Shown piece by piece: positions 33,743 to 42,372 of a DNA stretch of 64,000 bases. A program made the position numbers and the translations under genes. Within the stretch, counting starts at the first letter, position 1. The number at the start of each line of letters is the position of its first letter. The DNA comes from JAHDDY01 sp964549375 (lineage in GTDB: Bacteria > Pseudomonadota > Alphaproteobacteria > Rhodobacterales > Rhodobacteraceae): assembly GCA_964549375.1 (NCBI GenBank), contig CAZJWF010000004.1:1-64000 (forward strand), written 5' to 3'. The notes beneath the pieces are model-generated. The model made no database searches. It was not told the origin of the DNA and was given only the letters and a program-made list of their open reading frames with translations.

Positions 33743-35503
33743 ATGTCAACAGCGGTGCAGGAGCTAGACTCCAACGTCGAGACCGGGGAACTGACGGATG
33801 GGTTCCATCTTTTAATTGATGCACTGAAGCTTAACGGCATTGAGACGATCTACAACGTGCCCGGAATTCCGATTACGGATTTAGGCCGTTATGCACAGGC
33901 GCAGGGAATGCGGGTGATTTCATTCCGGCATGAACAACATGCTGGATATGCCGCTTCCGTTGCCGGGTTCCTGACGAAGAAACCGGGGGTCTGTATGACC
34001 GTCTCCGCGCCGGGATTCATGAACGGTTTGACGGCACTGGCAAATGCGACAACGAACTGTTGGCCTATGATCCTGATTTCTGGGTCTTCGGAACGAGAGA
34101 TCGTTGATCTCGCGCAAGGCGATTACGAGGAGATGGATCAGCTCGCCGCCGCGCGGCCTTTTTGTAAGGCCGCATATCGCCTGACATATGCTCAGGATAT
34201 TGGCATTGCCGTGGCCCGTGCGATCCGCAGCGCGGTCAGCGGTCGACCGGGTGGGGTCTACCTTGATATTCCCGGAGCGTTGCTCGGTCAGGTCATGGAT
34301 GCGGTTGAGGGGAGAAACTCGCTGGTGAAAGTCGTCGATGCTGCCCCAAAAGTGCGGCCTGCTGATGGGGCGATTGATCGTGCGATAGATGTCATGACGT
34401 CGGCGAAAAAGCCGCTTTTCATTATCGGCAAGGGGGCCGCTTACGATCAATGCGATGACGTGATCCGCGAATTGGTGGAACAGTCTGGTTATCCATTCTT
34501 GCCAATGTCGATGGCAAAGGGTCTGCTTCCCGATACGCATCCGCAATGTGCGTCGGCGGCACGTTCGCTTGCGCTGAAAGAATCGGATGTCGTCATCATG
34601 GTGGGGGCTCGGTTGAATTGGTTGCTGAGCCACGGGAAAGGCAAGCAATGGGGGGAACCGGGCAGCAAACGATTTGTGCAGATCGACATTAGCGCGGAAG
34701 AGATTGACTCGAACGTCGAAATTGCTGCGCCTCTGGTGGGGGATGTCGGGTCTTGTGCCGCTGCGTTGCTGGAAAAAATGAAAGGCGGCAATATCGCCAA
34801 ACCGACAGCGTGGCTGGATCAGGTGCGCGCCAAAGTCGATGCCAATGTGCAAAAAATGTCGACGCGATTGCAGAATAACAATCATCCAATGGATTATCAC
34901 GCCGCGCTCGGTGTGTTGAAAAAGGCGATTGAAGACCGACCCGAAACGATTCTTGTGAACGAGGGCGCGAATACGTTGGATATGGCGCGATCTATCGTCA
35001 ACGTTCACAAACCTCGGCATCGTATTGATGTTGGAACATGGGGAGTCATGGGTATCGGGATGGGGGCAGCGGTTGCCGCCGCCATTGAGACCGGAAAGCA
35101 AGTGCTCGCGGTTGAGGGGGATAGCGCCTTTGGTTTTTGCGGAATGGAGGTTGAAACCATCTGCCGCTACGACCTGCCGGTTTGTATCGTCGTCTTCAAT
35201 AATAACGGGATTTATCGAGGGGATGGCGAGAATTGGGGTGGGGGAAGCGATCCGTCGACGACAGTTTTTGTCCCTGATGCGCGATACGACTTGATGATGC
35301 AGGCCTTTGGCGGTGAAGGTGTTTGGGCGAAAACGCCGGATGAATTACGCCAAGCAGTTGAAGTAGCGCTTGCGAGCGGCAAACCGACGCTCATCAATGC
35401 CGCGATTGATCCTGTCGCTGGTAAAGAGAGCGGAAATATTGGAAACTTAAATCCGCAATCCGTGGTGGCGCAGGCGCGCTATCCGCAGGCGCAGAACGAA
35501 TAA
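33743..35503 (+). CDS. oxc: Oxalyl-CoA decarboxylase
   Basis: 586 residues, thiamine-diphosphate enzyme that converts oxalyl-CoA to formyl-CoA and CO2. The N-terminal part has the catalytic Glu in SFRHEQHAGYAAS, then GVCMTVSAPGFMNGLTAL and the characteristic QGDYEEMDQ. The C-terminal ThDP/Mg motif is GDSAFGFCGMEVETICRYDL...NNNG. GGGGAGGAATAA precedes the ATG. It is paired with frc downstream, the standard two-enzyme oxalate route. Confidence 0.95.
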   Translation: MSTAVQELDSNVETGELTDGFHLLIDALKLNGIETIYNVPGIPITDLGRYAQAQGMRVISFRHEQHAGYAASVAGFLTKKPGVCMTVSAPGFMNGLTALANATTNCWPMILISGSSEREIVDLAQGDYEEMDQLAAARPFCKAAYRLTYAQDIGIAVARAIRSAVSGRPGGVYLDIPGALLGQVMDAVEGRNSLVKVVDAAPKVRPADGAIDRAIDVMTSAKKPLFIIGKGAAYDQCDDVIRELVEQSGYPFLPMSMAKGLLPDTHPQCASAARSLALKESDVVIMVGARLNWLLSHGKGKQWGEPGSKRFVQIDISAEEIDSNVEIAAPLVGDVGSCAAALLEKMKGGNIAKPTAWLDQVRAKVDANVQKMSTRLQNNNHPMDYHAALGVLKKAIEDRPETILVNEGANTLDMARSIVNVHKPRHRIDVGTWGVMGIGMGAAVAAAIETGKQVLAVEGDSAFGFCGMEVETICRYDLPVCIVVFNNNGIYRGDGENWGGGSDPSTTVFVPDARYDLMMQAFGGEGVWAKTPDELRQAVEVALASGKPTLINAAIDPVAGKESGNIGNLNPQSVVAQARYPQAQNE

Positions 35504-35522
35504 CGATGATGGGACAACGACG

Positions 35523-35741
35523 ATGCAATGGGCTTTGATCTTTATCCTCAGTTACAATGATCCATCTGTTGGTCAAGGTGTCGGCAGCTATGCAGAGCAC
35601 GCTACGGTGACGCCGGAGACTTATTTCTCACAAGCCGAGTGTGAGGCGGCGGGACGCACAAAACTTGCGAATCTGAATTGGTCTTCGGATGACGGCAGTC
35701 GCTTGCGATGGATCTGTACACAAGACTCAACCGCATACTGA
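35523..35741 (+). CDS. Small hypothetical protein between oxc and frc
   Basis: 72 residues: a hydrophobic start (MQWALIFILSYNDPSV) and a polar rest with two Cys and a conserved-looking CEAAGRTKL and WICTQDS. It lies in the 337-bp gap between oxc and frc on the coding strand, with GGGA about 12 nt upstream. The pattern of a short hydrophobic start, two cysteines and a C-terminal CxQ resembles small periplasmic proteins annotated as hypothetical in related bacteria. No function can be given. Confidence 0.5.
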   Translation: MQWALIFILSYNDPSVGQGVGSYAEHATVTPETYFSQAECEAAGRTKLANLNWSSDDGSRLRWICTQDSTAY

Positions 35742-35840
35742 AAAATGATCCGGCATTTGGGATGCGTCTGTTCTCCCTGAGGAAGCGTTTCGGATGTCGG
35801 GTCGCTGGCTGTTGCTGGCGACGCATAACGGAGAAGAATT

Positions 35841-37112
35841 ATGAAAGCCCTTTCAGGCGTTAAGATCCTTGATTTTACGCATGTGCAATCCGGTCCGACA
35901 TGTACGCAGCTTTTGGCGTGGTTTGGGGCGGATGTCATCAAGGTGGAGCGCCCCGGTGTTGGGGATGCAACGCGCAAGCAACTGGTCGATGTGCCGGGTG
36001 CCGACAGCCTGTATTTCACGATGCTGAACCACAACAAGCGGTCCATCGAAATCAACTCGAAAGACGAAACGGGAAAAGAAGTTCTGACTCGTCTTGTTCA
36101 GGAATGCGATGTTTTGGTTGAAAACTTTGCCCCCGGCGCTTTGGACCGGATGGGATTTGGTTGGGACGATCTGCAAAAGATCAATCCACGCATTATCATG
36201 GCGTCGATCAAAGGGTTTGGTCCCGGTAAGTACGAGGACTGTAAAGTCTACGAAAATGTCGCCCAATGTGCGGGCGGATCGGCCTCCACCACCGGATTTT
36301 TGGACGGCCCACCACTGGTGACGGCGGCGCAGATTGGCGATAGCGGGACGGGGCTGCACTTGGCGCTGGGTATCGTGACGGCGCTGTTCCAGCGCGAGAA
36401 AACAGGCCGTGGTCAAAAGGTTGATGCGGCGATGCAAGACGGCGTGTTGAACCTCAGCCGTGTGAAGCTGCGCGATCAACAGCGGTTGGCGGCGGGGCCG
36501 TTGAGCGAATATTCGCAAGCAGGCGAGGGCATCCCATTTGGTGATGCGACCCCGCGTGCGGGCAACGACTCGGGAGGCGGACAGCCGGGCCGTATTCTGA
36601 AATGTAAGGGGTGGGAAACCGACCCGAACGCCTACACATATTTTATCACGCAGGCTGCTGTCTGGAAGAATGTCTGTGACGTTATCGGCAAGCCGGAATG
36701 GAAAGAGGCGGAGGGGTATGCCACGCCGCCAGAACGCCTCGACAAGCTGAACGAAATTTTCGACGCGGTTGAGCAATGGACGATGACCAAGACAAAGTTT
36801 GAGGTCATGGACATTTGCAATCCGTTGAACATTCCGGTCGGCCCCATTCTGTCGATGAAAGAGATCGCTGAGGATGAGGGTTTGCGGAAAACAGGAACCG
36901 TCGTCGAAGTCGATCACCCGGAACGCGGCAAATACTTGAGCGTAGGTTGTCCGATCAGATTGAGCGACAGCCCTGTTGAAGTGGAGCGTTCTCCGCTGCT
37001 CGGCGAGCATACAGCAGAAATTTTGTCTGATGTGCTTGGCTTTGAGGGCGAGGATTATGAGCGTGTGGTTCGTTCAGGGGCGGTCGGCGATGTGAATAAG
37101 ACGCCGGCATAG
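35841..37112 (+). CDS. frc: Formyl-CoA:oxalate CoA-transferase
   Basis: 423 residues, family III CoA-transferase. It moves CoA from formyl-CoA to oxalate, giving oxalyl-CoA and formate. Seen: VKILDFTHVQSGPTCTQLLA, LNHNKRSIEIN, the catalytic Asp167 in AAQIGDSGTG, and the glycine loop DSGGGQPGRI. Full length for the family. GGAGAAGAATT precedes the ATG. The truncated transferase-like domain at 483-2000 provides a useful contrast, as it lacks this central region. Confidence 0.94.
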   Translation: MKALSGVKILDFTHVQSGPTCTQLLAWFGADVIKVERPGVGDATRKQLVDVPGADSLYFTMLNHNKRSIEINSKDETGKEVLTRLVQECDVLVENFAPGALDRMGFGWDDLQKINPRIIMASIKGFGPGKYEDCKVYENVAQCAGGSASTTGFLDGPPLVTAAQIGDSGTGLHLALGIVTALFQREKTGRGQKVDAAMQDGVLNLSRVKLRDQQRLAAGPLSEYSQAGEGIPFGDATPRAGNDSGGGQPGRILKCKGWETDPNAYTYFITQAAVWKNVCDVIGKPEWKEAEGYATPPERLDKLNEIFDAVEQWTMTKTKFEVMDICNPLNIPVGPILSMKEIAEDEGLRKTGTVVEVDHPERGKYLSVGCPIRLSDSPVEVERSPLLGEHTAEILSDVLGFEGEDYERVVRSGAVGDVNKTPA

Positions 37113-37144
37113 TTCCGGCATCGGGGCGATAGGGGATGTGTGAT

Positions 37145-38062
37145 ATGAAGCTGATAGTCATGGGCCAGCAGGCGTTTGGTAAGGACGTCTTGGCGAAGAT
37201 ACTTGATGCGGGGGTTGATGAGGTCGTTGCCGTTTATTGCGAGCCTGATCGCGAGGGTAAAGACCCGGACCCCATCAAGGTCTTTGCGACGGAACAAGAC
37301 ATTCCGGTTCATCAACCAGCAGATTTCAAATCTCCTGATGCGCTGGAGACTCTCGCGAGTTTCGACGCCGACCTTATGGTCATGGCCTTTGTGAATGTCT
37401 TCGTGCCTGAAGCGGCACGGGACACGCCGAAGATGGGGTCCATCTGTTTCCATCCCTCGCTGTTGCCGCTGCATCGGGGACCGTCGGCGGTGAACTGGCC
37501 GATTATTATGGGCCGGGATAAATCGGGATATTCATGGTTTTACCCGACCGATGGGTTGGATGAAGGCGACAGCCTTTTGCAGTGGGAATGCCCGATTGAG
37601 CCAGACGACACGGTAATCAATCTCTATTTCAAGAAAATCTATCCCTCGGCAGTGGACTCGGTTTTGGAGGTCTGTGACCTGTTTCGAGCGGGCAATCCAC
37701 CGCGTATCGTGCCAGACGAGGCGCAAGCGACCTATGAGCGACGCTGTACGAAGAATCATGCGCGAATTGACTGGAACAAGCCCGTCAAACAGGTCTACGA
37801 TTTGATCCGTGGAACCAATCCGGCGCCTGGCGCCTGGACAACGCTGGCAGGTGCAGAGGTCGGTATTTTTGATTGCGCTCATGTGCCCGGCGACGGGATG
37901 TCTGGCAAGGTCATGTCTGTCGGGGAAGAGGGCGTAACGATGCAATGTGTCGGTGGGCGGATCTTATTGAAGCGGGTTCGGCCCAAAGGGGGCGACAAGC
38001 AACCGGCCTCTGAGTGGGCAACCGCAAACGGGGTCGAAAAGGGAACCGTGTTGGGAACGTAA
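37145..38062 (+). CDS. 10-formyl-THF hydrolase/formyltransferase-like protein in the oxalate operon
   Basis: 305 residues resembling the N-terminal hydrolase domain of 10-formyltetrahydrofolate dehydrogenase more than bacterial Fmt. Catalytic His103 lies in GSICFHPSLLPLHRGPSAVN and Asp139 in TDGLDEGDSLLQ; a C-terminal beta domain follows (IRGTNPAPGAWTT). The position where Fmt has Asn (two before the His) is Cys101. The ATG at 37145 is preferred to 37136 because AGGGG is 9 nt away. It lies 32 nt after frc, so its job probably concerns the formyl group or formyl-THF generated from oxalate. The exact reaction is not determined. Confidence 0.8.
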   Translation: MKLIVMGQQAFGKDVLAKILDAGVDEVVAVYCEPDREGKDPDPIKVFATEQDIPVHQPADFKSPDALETLASFDADLMVMAFVNVFVPEAARDTPKMGSICFHPSLLPLHRGPSAVNWPIIMGRDKSGYSWFYPTDGLDEGDSLLQWECPIEPDDTVINLYFKKIYPSAVDSVLEVCDLFRAGNPPRIVPDEAQATYERRCTKNHARIDWNKPVKQVYDLIRGTNPAPGAWTTLAGAEVGIFDCAHVPGDGMSGKVMSVGEEGVTMQCVGGRILLKRVRPKGGDKQPASEWATANGVEKGTVLGT

Positions 38063-38101
38063 GATGGCTTGGGATGCAGGAGATGAAATGTCGGTTCAGG
38101 T

Positions 38102-38947
38102 ATGAGCGTGCGTAAAATCGTGATTCCGATCCGGGGCGACGGAAAGGGCGAAAATGTTCTCGCCCATGCCGCCGTTCTGGCCCGCCGCTATGGCGCGCAT
38201 GTCGAAGCCCTGCACTGTCGCCCCCGCCCCGAAGACCTGATGCCTTATGGCGTGCCGTTGCCTGCGTTTCTGCGAAAGCAGATCGAAGAATCGAGCGTGG
38301 GTTTGGCGGATCAGGAGGAAAAAACGCTTCGTGCGGAATTTACGTCGCTTCTCGAACAGATGGGTCTTTCTTTAGGCGAAGGTGCGACGACTGCCTCGTG
38401 GCGCGAAGTTCCCGGAAAGCAGATTGACGTTGTGAAGGCGAATGGCCGTTTGGCCGATCTGATCGTCGTCGCAAAGCCGGATCGCGATCGAAATTTAGGG
38501 GCGAACACACTCAAGGCTGCACTGTTTAATACGGGCCGACCCGTGATGATGTGCCCAATGCGCGATGATCATCCTGAGACGTTGTGTGATCGTGTGGTTA
38601 TTGCGTGGAATGGGTCGAGCGAGGCCGCACGTGCCGTCGCACTGACCAAAGCAGTGCTCACGCAGGCGCGCGAAGTGATCGTGTTGAGTGGCGGCGAAGA
38701 AATACATGGTGCCACCTCTGAAGACCTGCTTGGATATTTAGCGGCGCGCGGCGTGACGGCGCAGCTAGAAAAATTTAACCCGGTCGATGGAGTCGGGCGA
38801 ACGTTGTTGAAACGGTGTGCTGATTTGTCGGCGGATACACTGATCATGGGCGCGTATAGTGACAGCCATGAGCGGGAAACTGTTCTGGGCGGAAATACGC
38901 AAACTGTTGTTGATGAGGCAGAATTGCCTGTCATTTTCGTGCATTAG
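38102..38947 (+). CDS. Universal stress protein, tandem UspA domains
   Basis: 281 residues with two UspA-like domains. The first begins VRKIVIPIRGDGKGENVLAH, and the second begins DRVVIAWNGSSEAARAVALT and ends MGAYSDSHERETVLGGNTQT, VVDEAELPVIFVH. The G-2x-G-9x-G(S/T) ATP pattern is recognisable only in the second half (GAYSDSHERETVLGGNT). It sits between the formyl-THF-hydrolase-like gene and the Tct transporter in the same direction, as universal stress proteins often do beside transport operons. Confidence 0.85.
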   Translation: MSVRKIVIPIRGDGKGENVLAHAAVLARRYGAHVEALHCRPRPEDLMPYGVPLPAFLRKQIEESSVGLADQEEKTLRAEFTSLLEQMGLSLGEGATTASWREVPGKQIDVVKANGRLADLIVVAKPDRDRNLGANTLKAALFNTGRPVMMCPMRDDHPETLCDRVVIAWNGSSEAARAVALTKAVLTQAREVIVLSGGEEIHGATSEDLLGYLAARGVTAQLEKFNPVDGVGRTLLKRCADLSADTLIMGAYSDSHERETVLGGNTQTVVDEAELPVIFVH

Positions 38948-39057
38948 TGCGGATGATTGAGCGGAGAAAACGGCAAAGAGGCATGGCATTGAGCGTTTGA
39001 ACATCTGACGGAGGAGCCCAAAAATGGCCCTTGTCATCAATTCTGGGAGGAAGAAAA

Positions 39058-40026
39058 ATGAAGCTTTTCAAATCAATCGTTATGGGGGCGGCCGGATTGG
39101 GGCTTGCGCTGACAGCGACCGCCGCGAGTGCGTGGGAACCATCGAAGCCCATCGACTTCGTGATTATGGCTGGTAAAGGCGGCGGCGCAGACAAGATGGC
39201 GCGCCTGATGCAATCCATTGTCGAGAAAGAAGGATTGGCGTCGAAGCCTTTGGTGCCGACGAATAAGTCTGGTGGGTCCGGCGCAGAAGCTCTGCAATAC
39301 ATGAACACCGTTGGTGATCCCGATCACACGATCATGGTGACGCTGAACTCGTTCTTTACGACGCCGCTGCGCCAACCGGGTCTGAAAGTCGATATTATGA
39401 AGTTTGCGCCAGTTGGGCGTATGGCCGAAGATACCTTCCTGCTGTGGGTTCATAAGGATGAAGGCATCACCGATTTCGATGGCTTCCTGAAGGAAGTAAA
39501 ATCGCGTGGCAATAAATGGGTGATGGGCGGAACGGGTAAAAATTCCGAGGACAACATCATCACGGATTTCCTGAACAACAACTACGATCTCGATATTAAA
39601 TATATCCCCTATAAAGGTGGTGGCGCGGTTGCGAAGGATTTGGCTGGTAAGCAAATCCAGTCTTCCGTGAATAACCCCTCCGAAGCTCTCGGCTTTTTCG
39701 AAAGTGGTGATGTGTTGCCGCTGGTCGCGTTCACCAACGAACGTTTGCCACTGTTCCCAGATGTGCCGACGCTGAAAGAAGTGGGCGGAGACTTTTCGTA
39801 TTTCATGCAGCGCTCTGTTGTCGGCGCACCGGGCATGTCCGCCGAGGCAGCCGCGTATTACACGACGCTGTTCCGCGACGTGTATAAGAGCGCGGATTGG
39901 CAGGATTACAAATCCAAAAAGTCACTGATGGGTGACTTCATGTCTCAGCTTGATCTTGCTGATTACTGGGACACGCAGCGTGACCGTCACACGACGATCC
40001 TGAAGGCGTCGGGCGCGATCAAGTAA
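39058..40026 (+). CDS. Tripartite tricarboxylate transporter, periplasmic binding protein (TctC)
   Basis: 322 residues. A signal peptide ends ASAWEPSKP. The mature protein has the Bug/TctC fold: PIDFVIMAGKGGGADKMARL, a substrate loop with NKSGGSGAEALQYM, and KYIPYKGGGAVAKDLAG. The start at 39058 has a strong GGGAGG ribosome site. It is first of the TctCBA set; linkage to oxc/frc suggests a carboxylate ligand, possibly oxalate or a precursor, which is inference. A hairpin after its stop may raise its level over the membrane subunits. Confidence 0.9.
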   Translation: MKLFKSIVMGAAGLGLALTATAASAWEPSKPIDFVIMAGKGGGADKMARLMQSIVEKEGLASKPLVPTNKSGGSGAEALQYMNTVGDPDHTIMVTLNSFFTTPLRQPGLKVDIMKFAPVGRMAEDTFLLWVHKDEGITDFDGFLKEVKSRGNKWVMGGTGKNSEDNIITDFLNNNYDLDIKYIPYKGGGAVAKDLAGKQIQSSVNNPSEALGFFESGDVLPLVAFTNERLPLFPDVPTLKEVGGDFSYFMQRSVVGAPGMSAEAAAYYTTLFRDVYKSADWQDYKSKKSLMGDFMSQLDLADYWDTQRDRHTTILKASGAIK

Positions 40027-40048
40027 ACCGTCTGAAACTTAAACAAGT

Positions 40049-40070
40049 GCCGGTCTCTATTGAGACCGGC
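40049..40070 (+). terminator. Intercistronic hairpin after tctC
   Basis: GCCGGTCTC-TATT-GAGACCGGC is a perfect 9-bp stem without a T run, 22 nt after the binding protein stop. Such hairpins usually protect the upstream message or cause partial termination, giving more binding protein than membrane subunits. Confidence 0.55.
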
Positions 40071-40136
40071 GTCAAGGCGATCTCAGGCTCGATTGGGCTG
40101 AGAGCAGGAAAGCTGAATCCAGCATAGGAATTCTCG

Positions 40137-40670
40137 ATGCGCCGCGCTGAATTTATCACCGCTATCGTTCTGGCTGCCTTTTCAATCTATCTGATGTGGA
40201 AAAGCGGCGAAGGCCCGGAATGGGATACCGAGTATGTCCGGTTTACGAATGTTGGAGTGAATATCGACGGCAGTGGACCGGGTAAGGGGTTCTGGCCGTT
40301 CTATCTATCTGGCGCGATGCTGCTGTCGTGTATCTGGATTATCATCAATGCCATTCGCCGCACCTCGCCGCCCTCACAATCGGATGAGCCGTTCATGGAT
40401 GGCTATTCCAAAAAGATGATGCTGTTGGTCGGCGGCGGATTGATCGGTTTTCTGGCGCTGATCGGGATCATCGGGTTTTACGGCGCGATCTTTGTCTTTC
40501 TGTTCTACTATCTGTTTATTCTGGGACGGCACAGCATTGGCACCTCGATGGCGATTTCTGTCGGTGTGCCGGTGTTCAGCTTTTTCTTCTTTGATGTGCT
40601 GATGCGGATCGTGCTGCCTAAGGGGTATACCGAACCGTTGTTCTTACCCCTCTATGATATATTTCTCTGA
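40137..40670 (+). CDS. Tripartite tricarboxylate transporter, small membrane subunit (TctB)
   Basis: 177 residues with four predicted membrane helices: RAEFITAIVLAAFSIYLMWK, GFWPFYLSGAMLLSCIWIII, LLVGGGLIGFLALIGIIGFY and a last pair before VLPKGYTEP. The PGKGFWP motif in the first loop and the C-terminal LPKGYTEPLF are typical of TctB. It starts 110 nt after tctC, with AGGA upstream, and ends 14 nt before the large subunit. Confidence 0.87.
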   Translation: MRRAEFITAIVLAAFSIYLMWKSGEGPEWDTEYVRFTNVGVNIDGSGPGKGFWPFYLSGAMLLSCIWIIINAIRRTSPPSQSDEPFMDGYSKKMMLLVGGGLIGFLALIGIIGFYGAIFVFLFYYLFILGRHSIGTSMAISVGVPVFSFFFFDVLMRIVLPKGYTEPLFLPLYDIFL

Positions 40671-40684
40671 GCGGAGCTGATCTG

Positions 40685-42286
40685 ATGGATGTTTTTGCAC
40701 AGCTTCTCGACGGGATCATCATTGCCCTGCAACCCACGAATCTGGGACTTGCCGTTCTTGGCGTGGTGATCGGGTTGTTCGTGGGCGCGATGCCGGGTCT
40801 TGGGTCGGTGAACGGTGTCGCGATCCTGCTGCCGTTTACTTTCGTCATTCAGGATTGGACTGGCAGTGCGACGGCGCCGATGATTTTCCTCGCGGCGATT
40901 TATTATGGCGCGATGTATGGCGGCGCAATTTCGTCGATAACCCTTGGAATCCCGGGGGCCTCAACCGCGGTGGCGACGACCTTTGATGGTCGGCCAATGG
41001 CCTTACAGGGCAATGCGGACCGAGCATTGGTCACAGCGGCGGTGGCGTCGTTTATCGGTGGAACGGTTGCGAATATCTTCTTTACCGGATTTGCCCCGGC
41101 GCTGTCCTCGATTGCGCTCGACTTTGGAAACCCCGAGATTTTTGCGCTGATGTTGCTGGCCTTCGCAACGTTTATCGGGTTGGGCGGGGACGATATTCCG
41201 AAGACGATTTTCTCGATCTGCTTTGGCCTTGTCATGGCGACGGTTGGGTTTGACATTATCTCTGGCGAGCCGCGCTTACAGTTTGGCGACCCGCTTGATC
41301 TGTTTGAAGCGACGGCGGGATGGATCGACACGACGGGTTTCTCTCACGGTATTCGCTTTCTTGTGCTGGCGATTGGTGTCTATGGCATCGGTGAGATGAT
41401 CTGGACGATCAATACGACCCGTTACAAAGTGACGATGACCGAAACGACGGTGAACTTTTCCCGCGTGATGAAGGGCATTGTCGGCATGAAAGAAGCCTGG
41501 AAGGGCACGACGATCGGGTCGCTGCTGGGCTTTTTCGTCGGCATTCTTCCTGCCGCCGGTGCGACGCCGGGATCGTTGATGTCGTATGGGGTCGCGAAGA
41601 TGACTTCGCGCAAACCTGATAGTTACGGTAAGGGGAATCCTGATGGCGTGGCCGCGCCAGAGGCGGCGAATAACTCTGCCTCTACCGGCGCGATGCTGCC
41701 GATGATGACCTTGGGCATTCCCGGCTCGCCAACCACCGCCGTCCTGTTGGCGGGAATGGTGATTTGGGGATTGGAGCCGGGGCCGCGCATGTTTGAGGAG
41801 CGGCCTGAATTCGTTTGGCCGCTGGTCGGATCTTTCTATATCTCGAATGTTGTCGCGCTGTTGGTGAACCTTGCGTTTATTCCGCTGTTCTTATGGGTGC
41901 TGCGGACGCCGTTCACGATCCTCGCGCCGATTATCTTCGTCTTGTCGGTCGTGGGCACTTATGCAGCCTATCAGAATATGTTCGATGTCTGGCTGATGCT
42001 GTTCTTTGGACTGGGTGCGTATCTGCTGCGGATTTTGGATTATCCGCTGGCCCCGGCGGTTCTGGCCGTGGTGCTGGGACCGATTGCTGAACCAAAGCTG
42101 CGGCAATCGCTGTTGTTGTCGGATGGTGATTTTGGTGTTTTCTATAACCCGTTCTTTGACCGAGACGGCAAAGGGCAAGAGTGGTGGATTGCACCGATCA
42201 CAACGTGGATTGCGGTTGCGCTGATCCTGTTGCCCGTGGTGCTGTGGGGTGTGCGGAAATTGCGTGGACCTAAAGAAACCGCATAA
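40685..42286 (+). CDS. Tripartite tricarboxylate transporter, large membrane subunit (TctA)
   Basis: 533 residues with about twelve helices. Family signatures are GLFVGAMPGLGSVNGVAILL, YYGAMYGGAISSITLGIPGA and the second repeat GFFVGILPAAGATPGSLMSY, followed by GVAAPEAANNSASTGAMLPM and LGIPGSPTTAVLLAGMVIWG. It forms the channel part of a sodium- or proton-driven carboxylate importer with TctB and TctC. The substrate cannot be read from sequence. Confidence 0.92.
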   Translation: MDVFAQLLDGIIIALQPTNLGLAVLGVVIGLFVGAMPGLGSVNGVAILLPFTFVIQDWTGSATAPMIFLAAIYYGAMYGGAISSITLGIPGASTAVATTFDGRPMALQGNADRALVTAAVASFIGGTVANIFFTGFAPALSSIALDFGNPEIFALMLLAFATFIGLGGDDIPKTIFSICFGLVMATVGFDIISGEPRLQFGDPLDLFEATAGWIDTTGFSHGIRFLVLAIGVYGIGEMIWTINTTRYKVTMTETTVNFSRVMKGIVGMKEAWKGTTIGSLLGFFVGILPAAGATPGSLMSYGVAKMTSRKPDSYGKGNPDGVAAPEAANNSASTGAMLPMMTLGIPGSPTTAVLLAGMVIWGLEPGPRMFEERPEFVWPLVGSFYISNVVALLVNLAFIPLFLWVLRTPFTILAPIIFVLSVVGTYAAYQNMFDVWLMLFFGLGAYLLRILDYPLAPAVLAVVLGPIAEPKLRQSLLLSDGDFGVFYNPFFDRDGKGQEWWIAPITTWIAVALILLPVVLWGVRKLRGPKETA

Positions 42287-42294
42287 ATGGAAAA

Positions 42295-42324
42295 GGTCGC
42301 GGTGGTAAAAGTACCGCCGCGACC
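42295..42324 (-). terminator. Terminator between tctA and the reductase-like gene
   Basis: A 13-bp stem with one G-U pair and a 4-base loop, followed on the minus strand by TTTTCC. It serves the minus-strand gene ending at 42373 and probably also stops the tct message, although the plus-strand side has no T run. Confidence 0.65.
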
Positions 42325-42372
42325 CTCAATTGCCCGATTGATTAAGCGGGCTCGTGAAACTGCCTCTAAATT

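Noticed and set aside
33920..35101. Long 393-codon minus-strand frame opposite oxc
   Set aside because: It lies wholly opposite a clearly recognised gene and its translation (Arg/His-rich, no known motif) is typical of an antisense shadow in G+C-rich DNA.
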